From an uncultured Clostridia bacterium (GTDB lineage: Bacteria > Bacillota > Clostridia > TANB77 > CAG-508): a DNA stretch of 38,506 bases. A model generated the notes under the pieces. That model was not told the DNA's origin. It was given only the letters and a program-made list of their open reading frames with translations, and made no database searches. How positions within the stretch are numbered: the first letter of the stretch is position 1; every line of letters begins with the position of its first letter. The translations under genes were made by a program, and so were the position numbers. The DNA lies in assembly GCA_934141445.1 (NCBI GenBank), contig CAKPCF010000014.1, forward strand, positions 1-38,506. The letters run 5' to 3'. Below are positions 6,985 through 14,713 of this stretch, in pieces.

Positions 6985-8310
6985 TTATTTATTTTCATCA
7001 TCTTTTTTATCATCTGAAGTAATTACATCTTTTTTATCGTCATCTATTTTGATAGGTTCACTTTCTATAGTGCTTTTTTCTTCAATAATAACATTTGAAT
7101 TATTATCTTTTTTATTTGCTTTAAAGAATATAGCTCTTACTATAAAACCTAAACCAATTAAAAATACTACAAAGCTAATTGCCCAACCAATTACTGGTAT
7201 TTCTCCTAATATCCAAATAACTAAAGCTGTTAAAAGTGTCATTCCCCATAGTCCTAATTTTGATTTAACTTTATCTCCAAATAACATTTCTGTGATAGAA
7301 ACAACTGCTACTGAAGTAGCTAGGAATAATACTATTGCATAAATTGCAAATAATAATACACCTAATCCTGCACCAATTACTGTGAATAAAAGTACAAAAG
7401 CAATAATTGGAACTAATATTAAAGCTAAAGCGCCATTTCCCAATGATTTAGCAATATTTTTTCCTGTTTTCGTTTCTTTATTAACTTTTGAAAATTTATT
7501 AGTAAATAATATTATAAATCCACTAATAACGGCAACCTTAAATATAAAGCTTACTGCTGACATTAAAATTGACATTCCTTTAAAAGATTGTACAGCTTCA
7601 ACTTTTTCTTCTTTTGCTGGAGTATATTCAACATTTCCTATACTTGCTGTTTCTGGAATACTAATCTCTTTATCTGCTGTGTAACTTAAAGTACCATCTA
7701 TTTCAAGTTCTGTTCCTAAAGAAATTGTATCAGCCATTGCATAAACATCATATCCAATGCTTCCATTTAATGTAATTGTATTAGCACTAATTCTAGCACT
7801 TCTAGAAATAGCTGTATACTCATCAAAGTTAATTTTCTCTGCAATCATATATACATCATCTGCACTTGAACCATGTCCAAATTCAATATCTTGTGCAATA
7901 GCAAAAACTGAACCATAAATATATGAATTAGAAATATTCAATGTTTTTGCCATAACAAATACATTACCCAAAATTTTAGCACTACTTATTGTTACTGTAT
8001 CTCCAATAACAAATACATTTCCATTTATATTATTATCAATAACAGCAGATTTATCAAATTTATATAAATCACCTGATTCATAAGTTTCTTCATAGTCTGG
8101 ATAATCTACTAAATTTGAATTATTGTATAATGCAATATCATAATTCATTCCAGTTTCTGGATCTGTGTAAGTTTGTGTTTCATTTGATACATCTACACCT
8201 TTAATAATATCTTGATTTTCAGTACTAGTTTCTGTTGCAAATGAAAAAGTTGTAAACATTATACTAAATACAAGTATTGCCAAAAAGATTTTTTTAGTTA
8301 TTTTTTTCAT
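6985..8310 (-). CDS. Membrane protein with signal peptide and exposed bactofilin-like (polymer-forming) segment
   Basis: 441 residues. The N-terminus is a signal peptide (MKKITKKIFLAILVFSIMF...FSFA, likely cut before TETS). Residues of about 75-235 are a series of short beta-type repeats (INGNVFVIGDTVTISSA, ILGNVFVMAKTLNISNS, YIYGSVFAIAQDIEFG, IGYDVYAMADTISLG), as in bactofilin-type polymer-forming proteins. Then come about four or five hydrophobic segments (250-400), including a Gly/Val/Leu-rich FVLLFTVIGAGLGVLLFAIYAIVLFL, and an acidic cytoplasmic tail rich in Asp, Lys and Glu. True bactofilins are cytoplasmic, so here the repeats would be outside the membrane. The gene follows rpe by 30 bases and is likely co-transcribed. 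The function is not known; a surface scaffold or envelope-stress role is inference. Confidence 0.8.
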   Translation of the reverse strand: MKKITKKIFLAILVFSIMFTTFSFATETSTENQDIIKGVDVSNETQTYTDPETGMNYDIALYNNSNLVDYPDYEETYESGDLYKFDKSAVIDNNINGNVFVIGDTVTISSAKILGNVFVMAKTLNISNSYIYGSVFAIAQDIEFGHGSSADDVYMIAEKINFDEYTAISRSARISANTITLNGSIGYDVYAMADTISLGTELEIDGTLSYTADKEISIPETASIGNVEYTPAKEEKVEAVQSFKGMSILMSAVSFIFKVAVISGFIILFTNKFSKVNKETKTGKNIAKSLGNGALALILVPIIAFVLLFTVIGAGLGVLLFAIYAIVLFLATSVAVVSITEMLFGDKVKSKLGLWGMTLLTALVIWILGEIPVIGWAISFVVFLIGLGFIVRAIFFKANKKDNNSNVIIEEKSTIESEPIKIDDDKKDVITSDDKKDDENK

Positions 8311-8340
8311 AACAATCCCCTTTCAATTTATAATAATATA

Positions 8341-9033
8341 TTAAATTTTTCCTTTTAATAAATTTACTGCATTTCTTTGCTCTTCAGAATTAACTATATA
8401 AGCACCTGAAACTAAAATATCTGCTCCAGCATCTCTTACTTTTTCAGCTGTTTCTGCATTTATTCCACCATCAGCTTCAATATCTATATCAATCGAATTC
8501 TCATCTGCATATTTTCTTAAATTTCTAATCTTTTCTATTGTTTCAGGAATTAAAGTTTGACCACCCTTGCCTGGAACAACAGTCATTACTAAAACCATAT
8601 TTACTTTTTCTAAAAATGGTTTTATTTTTTCTATATCAGTATCTGGACTAATTGCAACTCCTACTTTTATTCCATTTTCTCTTAACTCTTTTATAATACT
8701 TAAAACTCTTTCATTATCTTTTATAGCCTCAATATGGAATGTAATTCTATCTGGTCCTAAATCAATGTATTCATCCATTACTTCTTCAACATTTTCAACC
8801 ATCAAATGAACATCCATTGGAATATTGCTTATATGAGAAATTGTAGTTGCATAATCTTTCATTAGTTCTAAATTATTCTTTTCTACAAAATTTCCATCCA
8901 TTACATCTATATGAAAATAATCTGGTCTTGCTGTTTCTAAATTGTAAAATATATGAGTTGCATCTTCTGGCTCTACTGTTAAAATAGACACTGCTACATC
9001 TGTCATTTTATTTTTTTGAATACTTAAAAGCAT
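8341..9033 (-). CDS. rpe: Ribulose-phosphate 3-epimerase-like protein
   Basis: A TIM-barrel epimerase of the Rpe family; Rpe interconverts ribulose 5-phosphate and xylulose 5-phosphate in the pentose phosphate pathway. The 230 residues contain AVSIL, the metal-site HIDVMDG, DVHLMV, the loop VMTVVPGKGGQ and the catalytic Asp in EADGGINAETA; all expected metal ligands (His, Asp, His, Asp) are present. It is divergent: the usual DGHFVPN reads DGNFVEKN and the loop NPGFGGQ reads VPGKGGQ, so a related sugar-phosphate epimerase is possible. The ATG at 9033 has AAGGAG only 3-4 bases upstream; the ATG at 9006 fits the family length better but has no ribosome site. Its place after the rlmN-prpC-prkC cluster supports Rpe. 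Confidence 0.82.
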   Translation of the reverse strand: MLLSIQKNKMTDVAVSILTVEPEDATHIFYNLETARPDYFHIDVMDGNFVEKNNLELMKDYATTISHISNIPMDVHLMVENVEEVMDEYIDLGPDRITFHIEAIKDNERVLSIIKELRENGIKVGVAISPDTDIEKIKPFLEKVNMVLVMTVVPGKGGQTLIPETIEKIRNLRKYADENSIDIDIEADGGINAETAEKVRDAGADILVSGAYIVNSEEQRNAVNLLKGKI

Positions 9034-9091
9034 TCTCTCCTTGTTAATTTATTTAGGTTTTTAATAGTTTTACCTATAAACTTTTATAATA

Positions 9092-9140
9092 AAAGCGGAC
9101 ATCAATATTTATAATTGTTAAAATATTTAAAATCCGCTTT
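9092..9140 (-). terminator. Hairpin between prkC and rpe
   Basis: Outer 8-bp G/C-containing arms (9092-9099 and 9133-9140) enclose an inner A/T stem, and the minus-strand hairpin is followed by TTTTATTAT. It lies where rsgA usually stands. It may end or reduce transcription coming from prkC. Confidence 0.55.
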
Positions 9141-9149
9141 AATTTTACA

Positions 9150-11198
9150 CTATGGAATTGAAAGTGTTTTATCTCCTTTATTAAAGTCTACACTTTCTCT
9201 ATAAACTGTTACACCATCAAAAATAACTTTTACTTCTTTAACGCCTGTTGCTGACCAAGTCTTTTCAACTGTAGATGCATTTGAGCTTACTGTTTCTGAA
9301 AAGATTGTATCTGGTCCTACTACAATTTGTAATTTCTTTGAACTTTCTTTAGTTGAATTTTCTGTAGTATTAGTTGTATTTGTAGATGAAGTATTATCTT
9401 GTTTTGCATATTTTTCGAATAAAGCTTTAATATCCACTTTTACAGTTACCTTTGCTTCTTTTGGTAATTTATTAACAGTTAAAGTAATTATTTCATTTTC
9501 TTTTATTGTTTTTCCAGATGTTACACTTTGTTCTAAAACAACTCCATCTGATTTGTTTGTATTTTCTTCATATTCTATATCTATATCTGTAAATCCATCT
9601 GCTTTTAATTGATTTACAGCATCTTCTTCTGACTTTCCAACTACATTTTTTACAGTAATATCTTTATACGCACTTCCCTTACTTACAGTAAGTTTGATTG
9701 TTGTAGTAGCTGTAATTTCCTCTCCCTCTTCTGGCTCCATTGAAAGTAATATTCCTGCTGCAACTTTTTCATCATTAACTTCTGTAATTTCATATTTTGC
9801 TTCTAAATTGTCTAAAGCTTCTTTTACAGCTGAAATTTCTTTACCTACAAGTTTCTTTGGAAGTGTTATTTTCTTTTGCCCCTTACTTACTAATACAGTT
9901 ATCTTTTGATTTAAGTTAATATTATAATTAGATTGATATGCTGGTTCTTGACTAATTACATACCCAGCTTCAACACTTTCATTATATTCTTCTTGAATTT
10001 CATAATCTGTAAATCCTGCATTTTTTAATAAAGTTTCAGCATCTTCTTTCTTTAATCTGTTTTCAGTATCCTTCCATACTAATTCTGGGATTTGTGCTTG
10101 TGCTGGTCTTGCTTTATTTAATATTTTAATTGTTGAAAACATTACTAATACAAATAATAATATACACGCAAATAATATTGTAAATACTTTTAACACTGGA
10201 TGTTTTTTAAAAAAAGCTCTCATTTTAGCTAATTTTCCATCTTTATAAGTTGCATCTCCCATTTTAGGAGCATTTTTTTCATTATTTTTTTCCATTTCAA
10301 GTTCATATATTGTAGGAACTTTTTGTGTTGGTGAATTATCATTTCTTGAAGCTAATACAACAAAATCATCATTTGGCTTCTTTAATGCTAAACTTAAATC
10401 TTTTAACATTTCAGTTGCATTTTGATAACGTAAACTTGGTTCTTTCTGCATTGCTTTTAAAATAATTCTATTTACACTAACAGGAATATTAGGGTTTAAC
10501 TTAATTGGTTCAACTGGTTCTTCTTGAACTTGTTTTAATGCTACAGATACTGGAGTATCTGCATCAAAAGGAACTTTTCCAGTAAGCATTTCATACATAA
10601 CAATTCCAAGTGAATATAAATCTGACTTAGCATCTGTATATCCACCTCTTGCATGTTCCGGTGAAAAATAATGTACAGAACCAATTGTTGTTCCAAAAGC
10701 TGTAATTGTTGAATTTGATACAGCTTTTGCAATACCAAAATCTGTTACTTTTGCCATACCATCTTCTGTTATAATAATGTTATGTGGTTTTATATCTCTA
10801 TGTATTATATTATGTTTATGTGCTGTTTCAAGGGCAGATGCAATTTGAATAGCAATATTTACTGACCATTTCCAAGAAAGCATACCATCTTCATTTATAA
10901 TTTCTTTTAATGTCTTTCCTTGAATCAATTCCATTACTATATAATATAAATTATCTTCATTTCCTACATCATAAATTGAAACTATATTTGGGTGTGTTAA
11001 ACTCGCTGCTGATTGAGCTTCTGTATTAAATCTTTTAATAAATTCACTATCAGTAGTAAATTCATCTCTTAATATTTTTATTGCCACATATCTATTTAAT
11101 ACATGACATTTTGCCTTATATACTGTTGCCATTCCACCGTTTCCAATTTTTTCCAAAATTTCGTAACGATTATCCAACATTTTCCCTATAAGATTCAT
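9150..11198 (-). CDS. prkC: Serine/threonine protein kinase with PASTA repeats (PrkC type)
   Basis: Membrane kinase that senses cell-wall fragments or lipid II through extracellular PASTA repeats and phosphorylates division, wall and translation proteins. Of 682 residues, 12-272 form a Hanks-type kinase: GNGGMATVY glycine loop, Lys41 (VAIKIL), HRD at 133-135, DFG at 153-155 and the APE-like SPEHARG. A juxtamembrane segment leads to one membrane helix (about 336-358). Outside are three PASTA domains (about 370-440, 443-508, 512-577) and then a Thr/Ser/Asn-rich linker (about 600-620) and a final beta-type domain to 682, as in some staphylococcal PrkC proteins. The start has AAGGAG. It follows prpC by 21 bases, the usual kinase/phosphatase pair. 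Confidence 0.97.
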   Translation of the reverse strand: MNLIGKMLDNRYEILEKIGNGGMATVYKAKCHVLNRYVAIKILRDEFTTDSEFIKRFNTEAQSAASLTHPNIVSIYDVGNEDNLYYIVMELIQGKTLKEIINEDGMLSWKWSVNIAIQIASALETAHKHNIIHRDIKPHNIIITEDGMAKVTDFGIAKAVSNSTITAFGTTIGSVHYFSPEHARGGYTDAKSDLYSLGIVMYEMLTGKVPFDADTPVSVALKQVQEEPVEPIKLNPNIPVSVNRIILKAMQKEPSLRYQNATEMLKDLSLALKKPNDDFVVLASRNDNSPTQKVPTIYELEMEKNNEKNAPKMGDATYKDGKLAKMRAFFKKHPVLKVFTILFACILLFVLVMFSTIKILNKARPAQAQIPELVWKDTENRLKKEDAETLLKNAGFTDYEIQEEYNESVEAGYVISQEPAYQSNYNINLNQKITVLVSKGQKKITLPKKLVGKEISAVKEALDNLEAKYEITEVNDEKVAAGILLSMEPEEGEEITATTTIKLTVSKGSAYKDITVKNVVGKSEEDAVNQLKADGFTDIDIEYEENTNKSDGVVLEQSVTSGKTIKENEIITLTVNKLPKEAKVTVKVDIKALFEKYAKQDNTSSTNTTNTTENSTKESSKKLQIVVGPDTIFSETVSSNASTVEKTWSATGVKEVKVIFDGVTVYRESVDFNKGDKTLSIP

Positions 11199-11219
11199 AA
11201 TTTTATCTCCTTAACCCTA

Positions 11220-11951
11220 TTAAATATTATCTACGACTATTGTTGTGATGTTATCATATCCACCTTGTTCATTGGCTTTATTTATTAGCACATTTGCTGG
11301 TTCTGTTGGATTATTTAATAAAATATCATATATTTCATTTTCTGAAATCATATTTGTTAATCCATCAGAACACATTAGCAATTTGTCATCTTTCAAAAAG
11401 CCTTTATACATTACATCTGGCTCAACTAAAGAATTACAACCTAAAGCTTTCATTAACATATTCTTTTTAGGGTGATGAATTGCTTCTTCTTTAGTAATAG
11501 TTCCTTCTCTAACTAGCTTTTCTACATAACTATGGTCAGTTGTTAGTTTTCTAATTATATTTTTTCTAATTCTATAAACTCTACTATCTCCAACATGACC
11601 AATGAACACTTTATTATTATATATGATGCAAACATCTAAAGTAGTCCCCATATCTTTTAGTTCTTCATCTTCTTGTGATTTTTCATATACTCTTAAATTT
11701 GCATATTCTATACTGCTTCTAATTAGTTGCATTATTTCTTCTTTTTCTTTTAATATATCTGGAAAATTATTACATATATATTTTCTTGTACAATCAACAG
11801 CTAGTTTGCTGGCTATCTCTCCACCTTTATATCCACCCATACCATCTGCTAATATAAATAATTTTATTCCATCATTTACATCTGATACATAAAAACTATC
11901 TTGATTCATATCTCTTGCTTTTCCTATATCAGATTTTGCAAAAATTTTCAA
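11220..11951 (-). CDS. prpC: PP2C-type protein phosphatase (PrpC/Stp)
   Basis: Metal-dependent phosphatase that reverses PrkC phosphorylation in the cytoplasm. The 243 residues show the full PP2C motif set: SDIGKARDMNQDSF, LADGMGGYKGGEIAS (metal Asp), GTTLDVCII, GHVGDSRVYRI, LTTDHS, LMCSDGLTNMIS and GGYDNITTIVVD at the C-terminus. The start codon is TTG at 11951, with AGGTGA upstream; the sequence AKSDIG directly after it is the family N-terminus. The gene lies between rlmN and prkC in one tightly packed operon. Confidence 0.96.
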   Translation of the reverse strand: MKIFAKSDIGKARDMNQDSFYVSDVNDGIKLFILADGMGGYKGGEIASKLAVDCTRKYICNNFPDILKEKEEIMQLIRSSIEYANLRVYEKSQEDEELKDMGTTLDVCIIYNNKVFIGHVGDSRVYRIRKNIIRKLTTDHSYVEKLVREGTITKEEAIHHPKKNMLMKALGCNSLVEPDVMYKGFLKDDKLLMCSDGLTNMISENEIYDILLNNPTEPANVLINKANEQGGYDNITTIVVDNI

Positions 11952-11978
11952 TTATCTCACCTCAATTAAATACAGTTT

Positions 11979-13028
11979 CTATTTATCCTTCTTTTCTAAA
12001 TTTTGACGTCTAAGTTGTCCACAAGCTGCATTTATATCTGACCCTAATTCTCTTCTAATAGTGGCAACTATACCATTTGCATTTAAATAATCTCTAAATT
12101 TTATTATATTTTCATTTGTACTTTTTGTATATTTTCCTTGTTCTATAGGATTGATAGGTATTAAGTTTACATGTGCAAGCATACCATCTAATAATTTTAC
12201 AAGTTCTTTTGCATCTTCTAAATTATCATTATTATCTTTTGCTAAAGCATATTCAAAAGAAATCCTTTTATTAGTTTTCTTAATATAATATCTACACGCC
12301 TCCATTAGTTCTTCAATTGGATAGGCATTATTTACTGGCATCATTTCACTACGCTTTTTATTATTGCTACTATGTAGTGATATAGATAAGGTACATTGCA
12401 TCTTTTCTTCTCTATCTGCAAGTTCATATATTCTTGGAACTAAACCGCTTGTAGAAATACTAATGTGTCTTGCTCCTATATTTAGTCCTTTTGGATTATT
12501 TATAATTTCTATCGCATTCATTACATTATCAAAATTGTCTAATGGTTCTCCGATTCCCATAAACACAATATTTGAAATAGTAATTCCAGTATCTCTTTCT
12601 ATTGCCAATAACTGTTCAACAATTTCGCCTGAAGTTAAACTTCTTTCAAAAGGTATTCCTGTTGATGCACAAAACTTACATCCCATTTTGCACCCAATTT
12701 GTGAAGAAACACAAATTGTATGTCCATGATGATATTGCATAAGAACACTTTCAATCATATTTCCTTTATCATCTTGAACATCAAATAAATATTTTTTTGT
12801 TCCATCTACAGACTCTAATTTTTTGATTATTTTAAAATTTCCTAATGTAAAATTTTCTTCTAATTTTTTTCTAAGTTCAAGAGATAAATTAGTCATTTTA
12901 TCAAAGCTATCAACTTTCTCTTGATATATCCATTTAAATATCTGTTCTGCCCTAAAAGGCTTTTCACCAATATTTTTTAATTCTTCTTTTAGTATATCTA
13001 AATTATAATTTTTTATATTCTTTTTCAA
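11979..13028 (-). CDS. rlmN: Dual-specificity rRNA/tRNA adenine C2-methyltransferase RlmN
   Basis: Radical-SAM enzyme that methylates C2 of A2503 in 23S rRNA and of A37 in some tRNAs, helping accuracy. The iron-sulfur motif Cys-X3-Cys-X2-Cys is in CKMGCKFC; the paired catalytic cysteines are the one in GSDINAACGQLR near the C-terminus and the one in the radical-SAM domain. The N-terminus (KPFRAEQIFKWIYQ) and FMGIGEPLDN are also typical. I place the start at the TTG at 13028 (349 residues): GGAGG lies 5-6 bases upstream. The TTG at 13040 would overlap that ribosome site. A good promoter is at 13074-13103. It heads the rlmN-prpC-prkC operon. Confidence 0.95.
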   Translation of the reverse strand: MKKNIKNYNLDILKEELKNIGEKPFRAEQIFKWIYQEKVDSFDKMTNLSLELRKKLEENFTLGNFKIIKKLESVDGTKKYLFDVQDDKGNMIESVLMQYHHGHTICVSSQIGCKMGCKFCASTGIPFERSLTSGEIVEQLLAIERDTGITISNIVFMGIGEPLDNFDNVMNAIEIINNPKGLNIGARHISISTSGLVPRIYELADREEKMQCTLSISLHSSNNKKRSEMMPVNNAYPIEELMEACRYYIKKTNKRISFEYALAKDNNDNLEDAKELVKLLDGMLAHVNLIPINPIEQGKYTKSTNENIIKFRDYLNANGIVATIRRELGSDINAACGQLRRQNLEKKDK

Positions 13029-13073
13029 AATTTCCTCCAAATAGAGCCTTTTTTCTTTATTTTATCAATAATT

Positions 13074-13103
13074 GTTATATCACAAAACTTCCGTTTTTGT
13101 CAA
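13074..13103 (-). promoter_or_regulatory. Promoter of the rlmN-prpC-prkC operon
   Basis: On the minus strand TTGACA (13103-13098) and TATAAC (13079-13074) are 18 bases apart. The spacer holds a small inverted repeat, AAAAC-N4-GTTTT. The start would be near 13067, about 40 bases before the rlmN start codon. Confidence 0.75.
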
Positions 13104-13207
13104 TGGTTACCAAATCATTGAAACACTATAATTTATCAGTATTAGTATTATTTTTTAGTCTATATACTTTATTTGTGAATTTTTCAAAATCAAAATTGAG
13201 CAAAAAA

Positions 13208-13275
13208 AATAAAAGAAACTGAATATTTCTTTTATTAAAATACTTATAATAAAGTTAAAATAATATTTTAACTTT
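13208..13275 (-). terminator. Two tandem hairpins ending the polysaccharide operon
   Basis: The first hairpin (arms 13251-13261 and 13265-13275, 11 bp, 3-base loop) overlaps the stop codon of the last glycosyltransferase. The second (13208-13218 with 13226-13236, 11 bp) is followed on the minus strand by eight T. The second is the better intrinsic terminator. Confidence 0.75.
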
Positions 13276-14162
13276 TATTTTTTCATTATTTTTCTAATTG
13301 GAACTTCTATCAATAGTTCTATGCATCTAAAAATCCATAATATATAAAAACAAAATACTTGAAATATATTTATGTGATTATATCTTTTTTGATAATACAT
13401 TTTACTTTTAAATAATTGTTTCATTTTTTTAAAATAATTTATAGTTTTACCTATAGTTTGACTTTCATAATGTACAAAACTTATATCATTTAAACTGTAT
13501 GTTTTATAATTTAATTCTTTTAGTTTACTACCTAAAATATCCTCTTCATAAAATAAAAAGACATTATCATCAAAATAATTTATTTTTTTAATCACTCCAT
13601 ATTTTATAAAAAAACATGCACCAGATATTGCTTCAACTTCTAATTTGTTTTGGTTAAATTCTTGCTCACTATATTCTCCATCTCTCAATTTTTTATAGAA
13701 TAAAACTTCTAATAATCTTGTAGAATGTACTACATCTCTCCAAAATGTTCGTATTTTCCAACTACATCTTCTGATTTGTTTACCATATTTATTCATCATC
13801 TTTGGTGCAACTAAAGCTACATCTTTCTCTTCAGTTAATGTCTGTATACATTTTTTTATAGTATCTTCTGATATATCTATATCTGTATTTGAGCACATTA
13901 AAATATCATAATTTTCTTTTTTGCTTTCTAAAAAATTTATTCCATAATTTATTCCATAATTATAGCCTCCATTTTTGTCGGCTCTAATTACTATTACTTT
14001 ATTATTTTGTAATGCCTTTAATTGTTCAAAACAATTTTCTTTATTTGAACAATTATCAACTACAACAATTCTAGATATACTATTAAATTTTTCAAGTTTT
14101 TTTACTAGATTTTCAGTATTTTCTTCATCATTATAATTTATCAAAATACTAGCTATTCCCAT
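13275..14162 (-). CDS. GT2-family glycosyltransferase (rhamnosyltransferase-like)
   Basis: A GT-A fold enzyme that should add a sugar from a nucleotide-sugar donor to a growing surface polysaccharide on the inner face of the membrane. The 295 residues show ASILINYNDEENT at the start, NKNGG-like ADKNGGYNYGINYGI, the DxD-type metal motif in SNTDIDI, SGACFFIKYGVI and the catalytic-base region FLFYEEDILGSKLKELNY, all typical of WbbL-like rhamnosyltransferases. A hydrophobic C-terminal stretch (FQVFCFYILWIFRCIELLI) suggests membrane association. GGAG lies before the ATG. It is the last gene of the operon. The actual sugar is unknown. Confidence 0.88.
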   Translation of the reverse strand: MGIASILINYNDEENTENLVKKLEKFNSISRIVVVDNCSNKENCFEQLKALQNNKVIVIRADKNGGYNYGINYGINFLESKKENYDILMCSNTDIDISEDTIKKCIQTLTEEKDVALVAPKMMNKYGKQIRRCSWKIRTFWRDVVHSTRLLEVLFYKKLRDGEYSEQEFNQNKLEVEAISGACFFIKYGVIKKINYFDDNVFLFYEEDILGSKLKELNYKTYSLNDISFVHYESQTIGKTINYFKKMKQLFKSKMYYQKRYNHINIFQVFCFYILWIFRCIELLIEVPIRKIMKK

Positions 14163-14173
14163 TTTGGCTCCAC

Positions 14174-14671
14174 CTATTTATTATCTTTATTTCCTTTTTT
14201 AAATATAATTAACTTACTAAATACAAAGTTTAAAATTATAACAACTACATTAGCTACAATCTTCATTAGTAAAGCATTCCAAGCTAGTTTATTTACAGTA
14301 ATAATCATTATAGCCTCATCAATTGCTAGAGTTAATAATCTGCATCCAAAAAATGAAGCAATTTCATATATTAAAGCCTTATTATTGTCAACTTTTGAAT
14401 TGAATACACAAAATTTATTTGTTATATATGCAAAAATTGCTGCAATAACCCATGCAATAACATTACTTATTCCATTTTCAATATGTATTGTATAATAACA
14501 AATAGAATATACTACTATGTTTACTAAAGTTGCCAAAGCACCAAAAACTAAATATCTCATACCTTCTTGATGTGCTCTATACCATTCTACAAATTTCTTT
14601 AAACCTATTTTTTCAAAAAGTTTTAAGAAAAATTCTTCTACTACATCTACTATTTTTTTCATGTTTAACAA
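14174..14671 (-). CDS. GtrA-like small membrane protein (lipid-linked sugar flippase type)
   Basis: GtrA-family proteins are small four-helix membrane proteins thought to flip polyprenyl-phosphate-linked sugars for decoration of surface polymers. The body MRYLVFGALATLVNIVVYSI, the following FAYITNKFCVFNSK and the last helix before SKLIIFKKG are typical of the family. Four membrane segments are visible. The start is uncertain: AAGGAG lies 5 bases before a TTG at 14671, which I use; the ATG three codons later (14662) is too far from it, and the longer frame to 14704 begins with TTG without a ribosome site. It sits between two glycosyltransferases, with which it would supply a side-branch sugar. 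Confidence 0.85.
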   Translation of the reverse strand: MLNMKKIVDVVEEFFLKLFEKIGLKKFVEWYRAHQEGMRYLVFGALATLVNIVVYSICYYTIHIENGISNVIAWVIAAIFAYITNKFCVFNSKVDNNKALIYEIASFFGCRLLTLAIDEAIMIITVNKLAWNALLMKIVANVVVIILNFVFSKLIIFKKGNKDNK

Positions 14672-14713
14672 TATTTCTCCTTCTAAATGTATAAAATCTC
14701 CCAAATATACATA

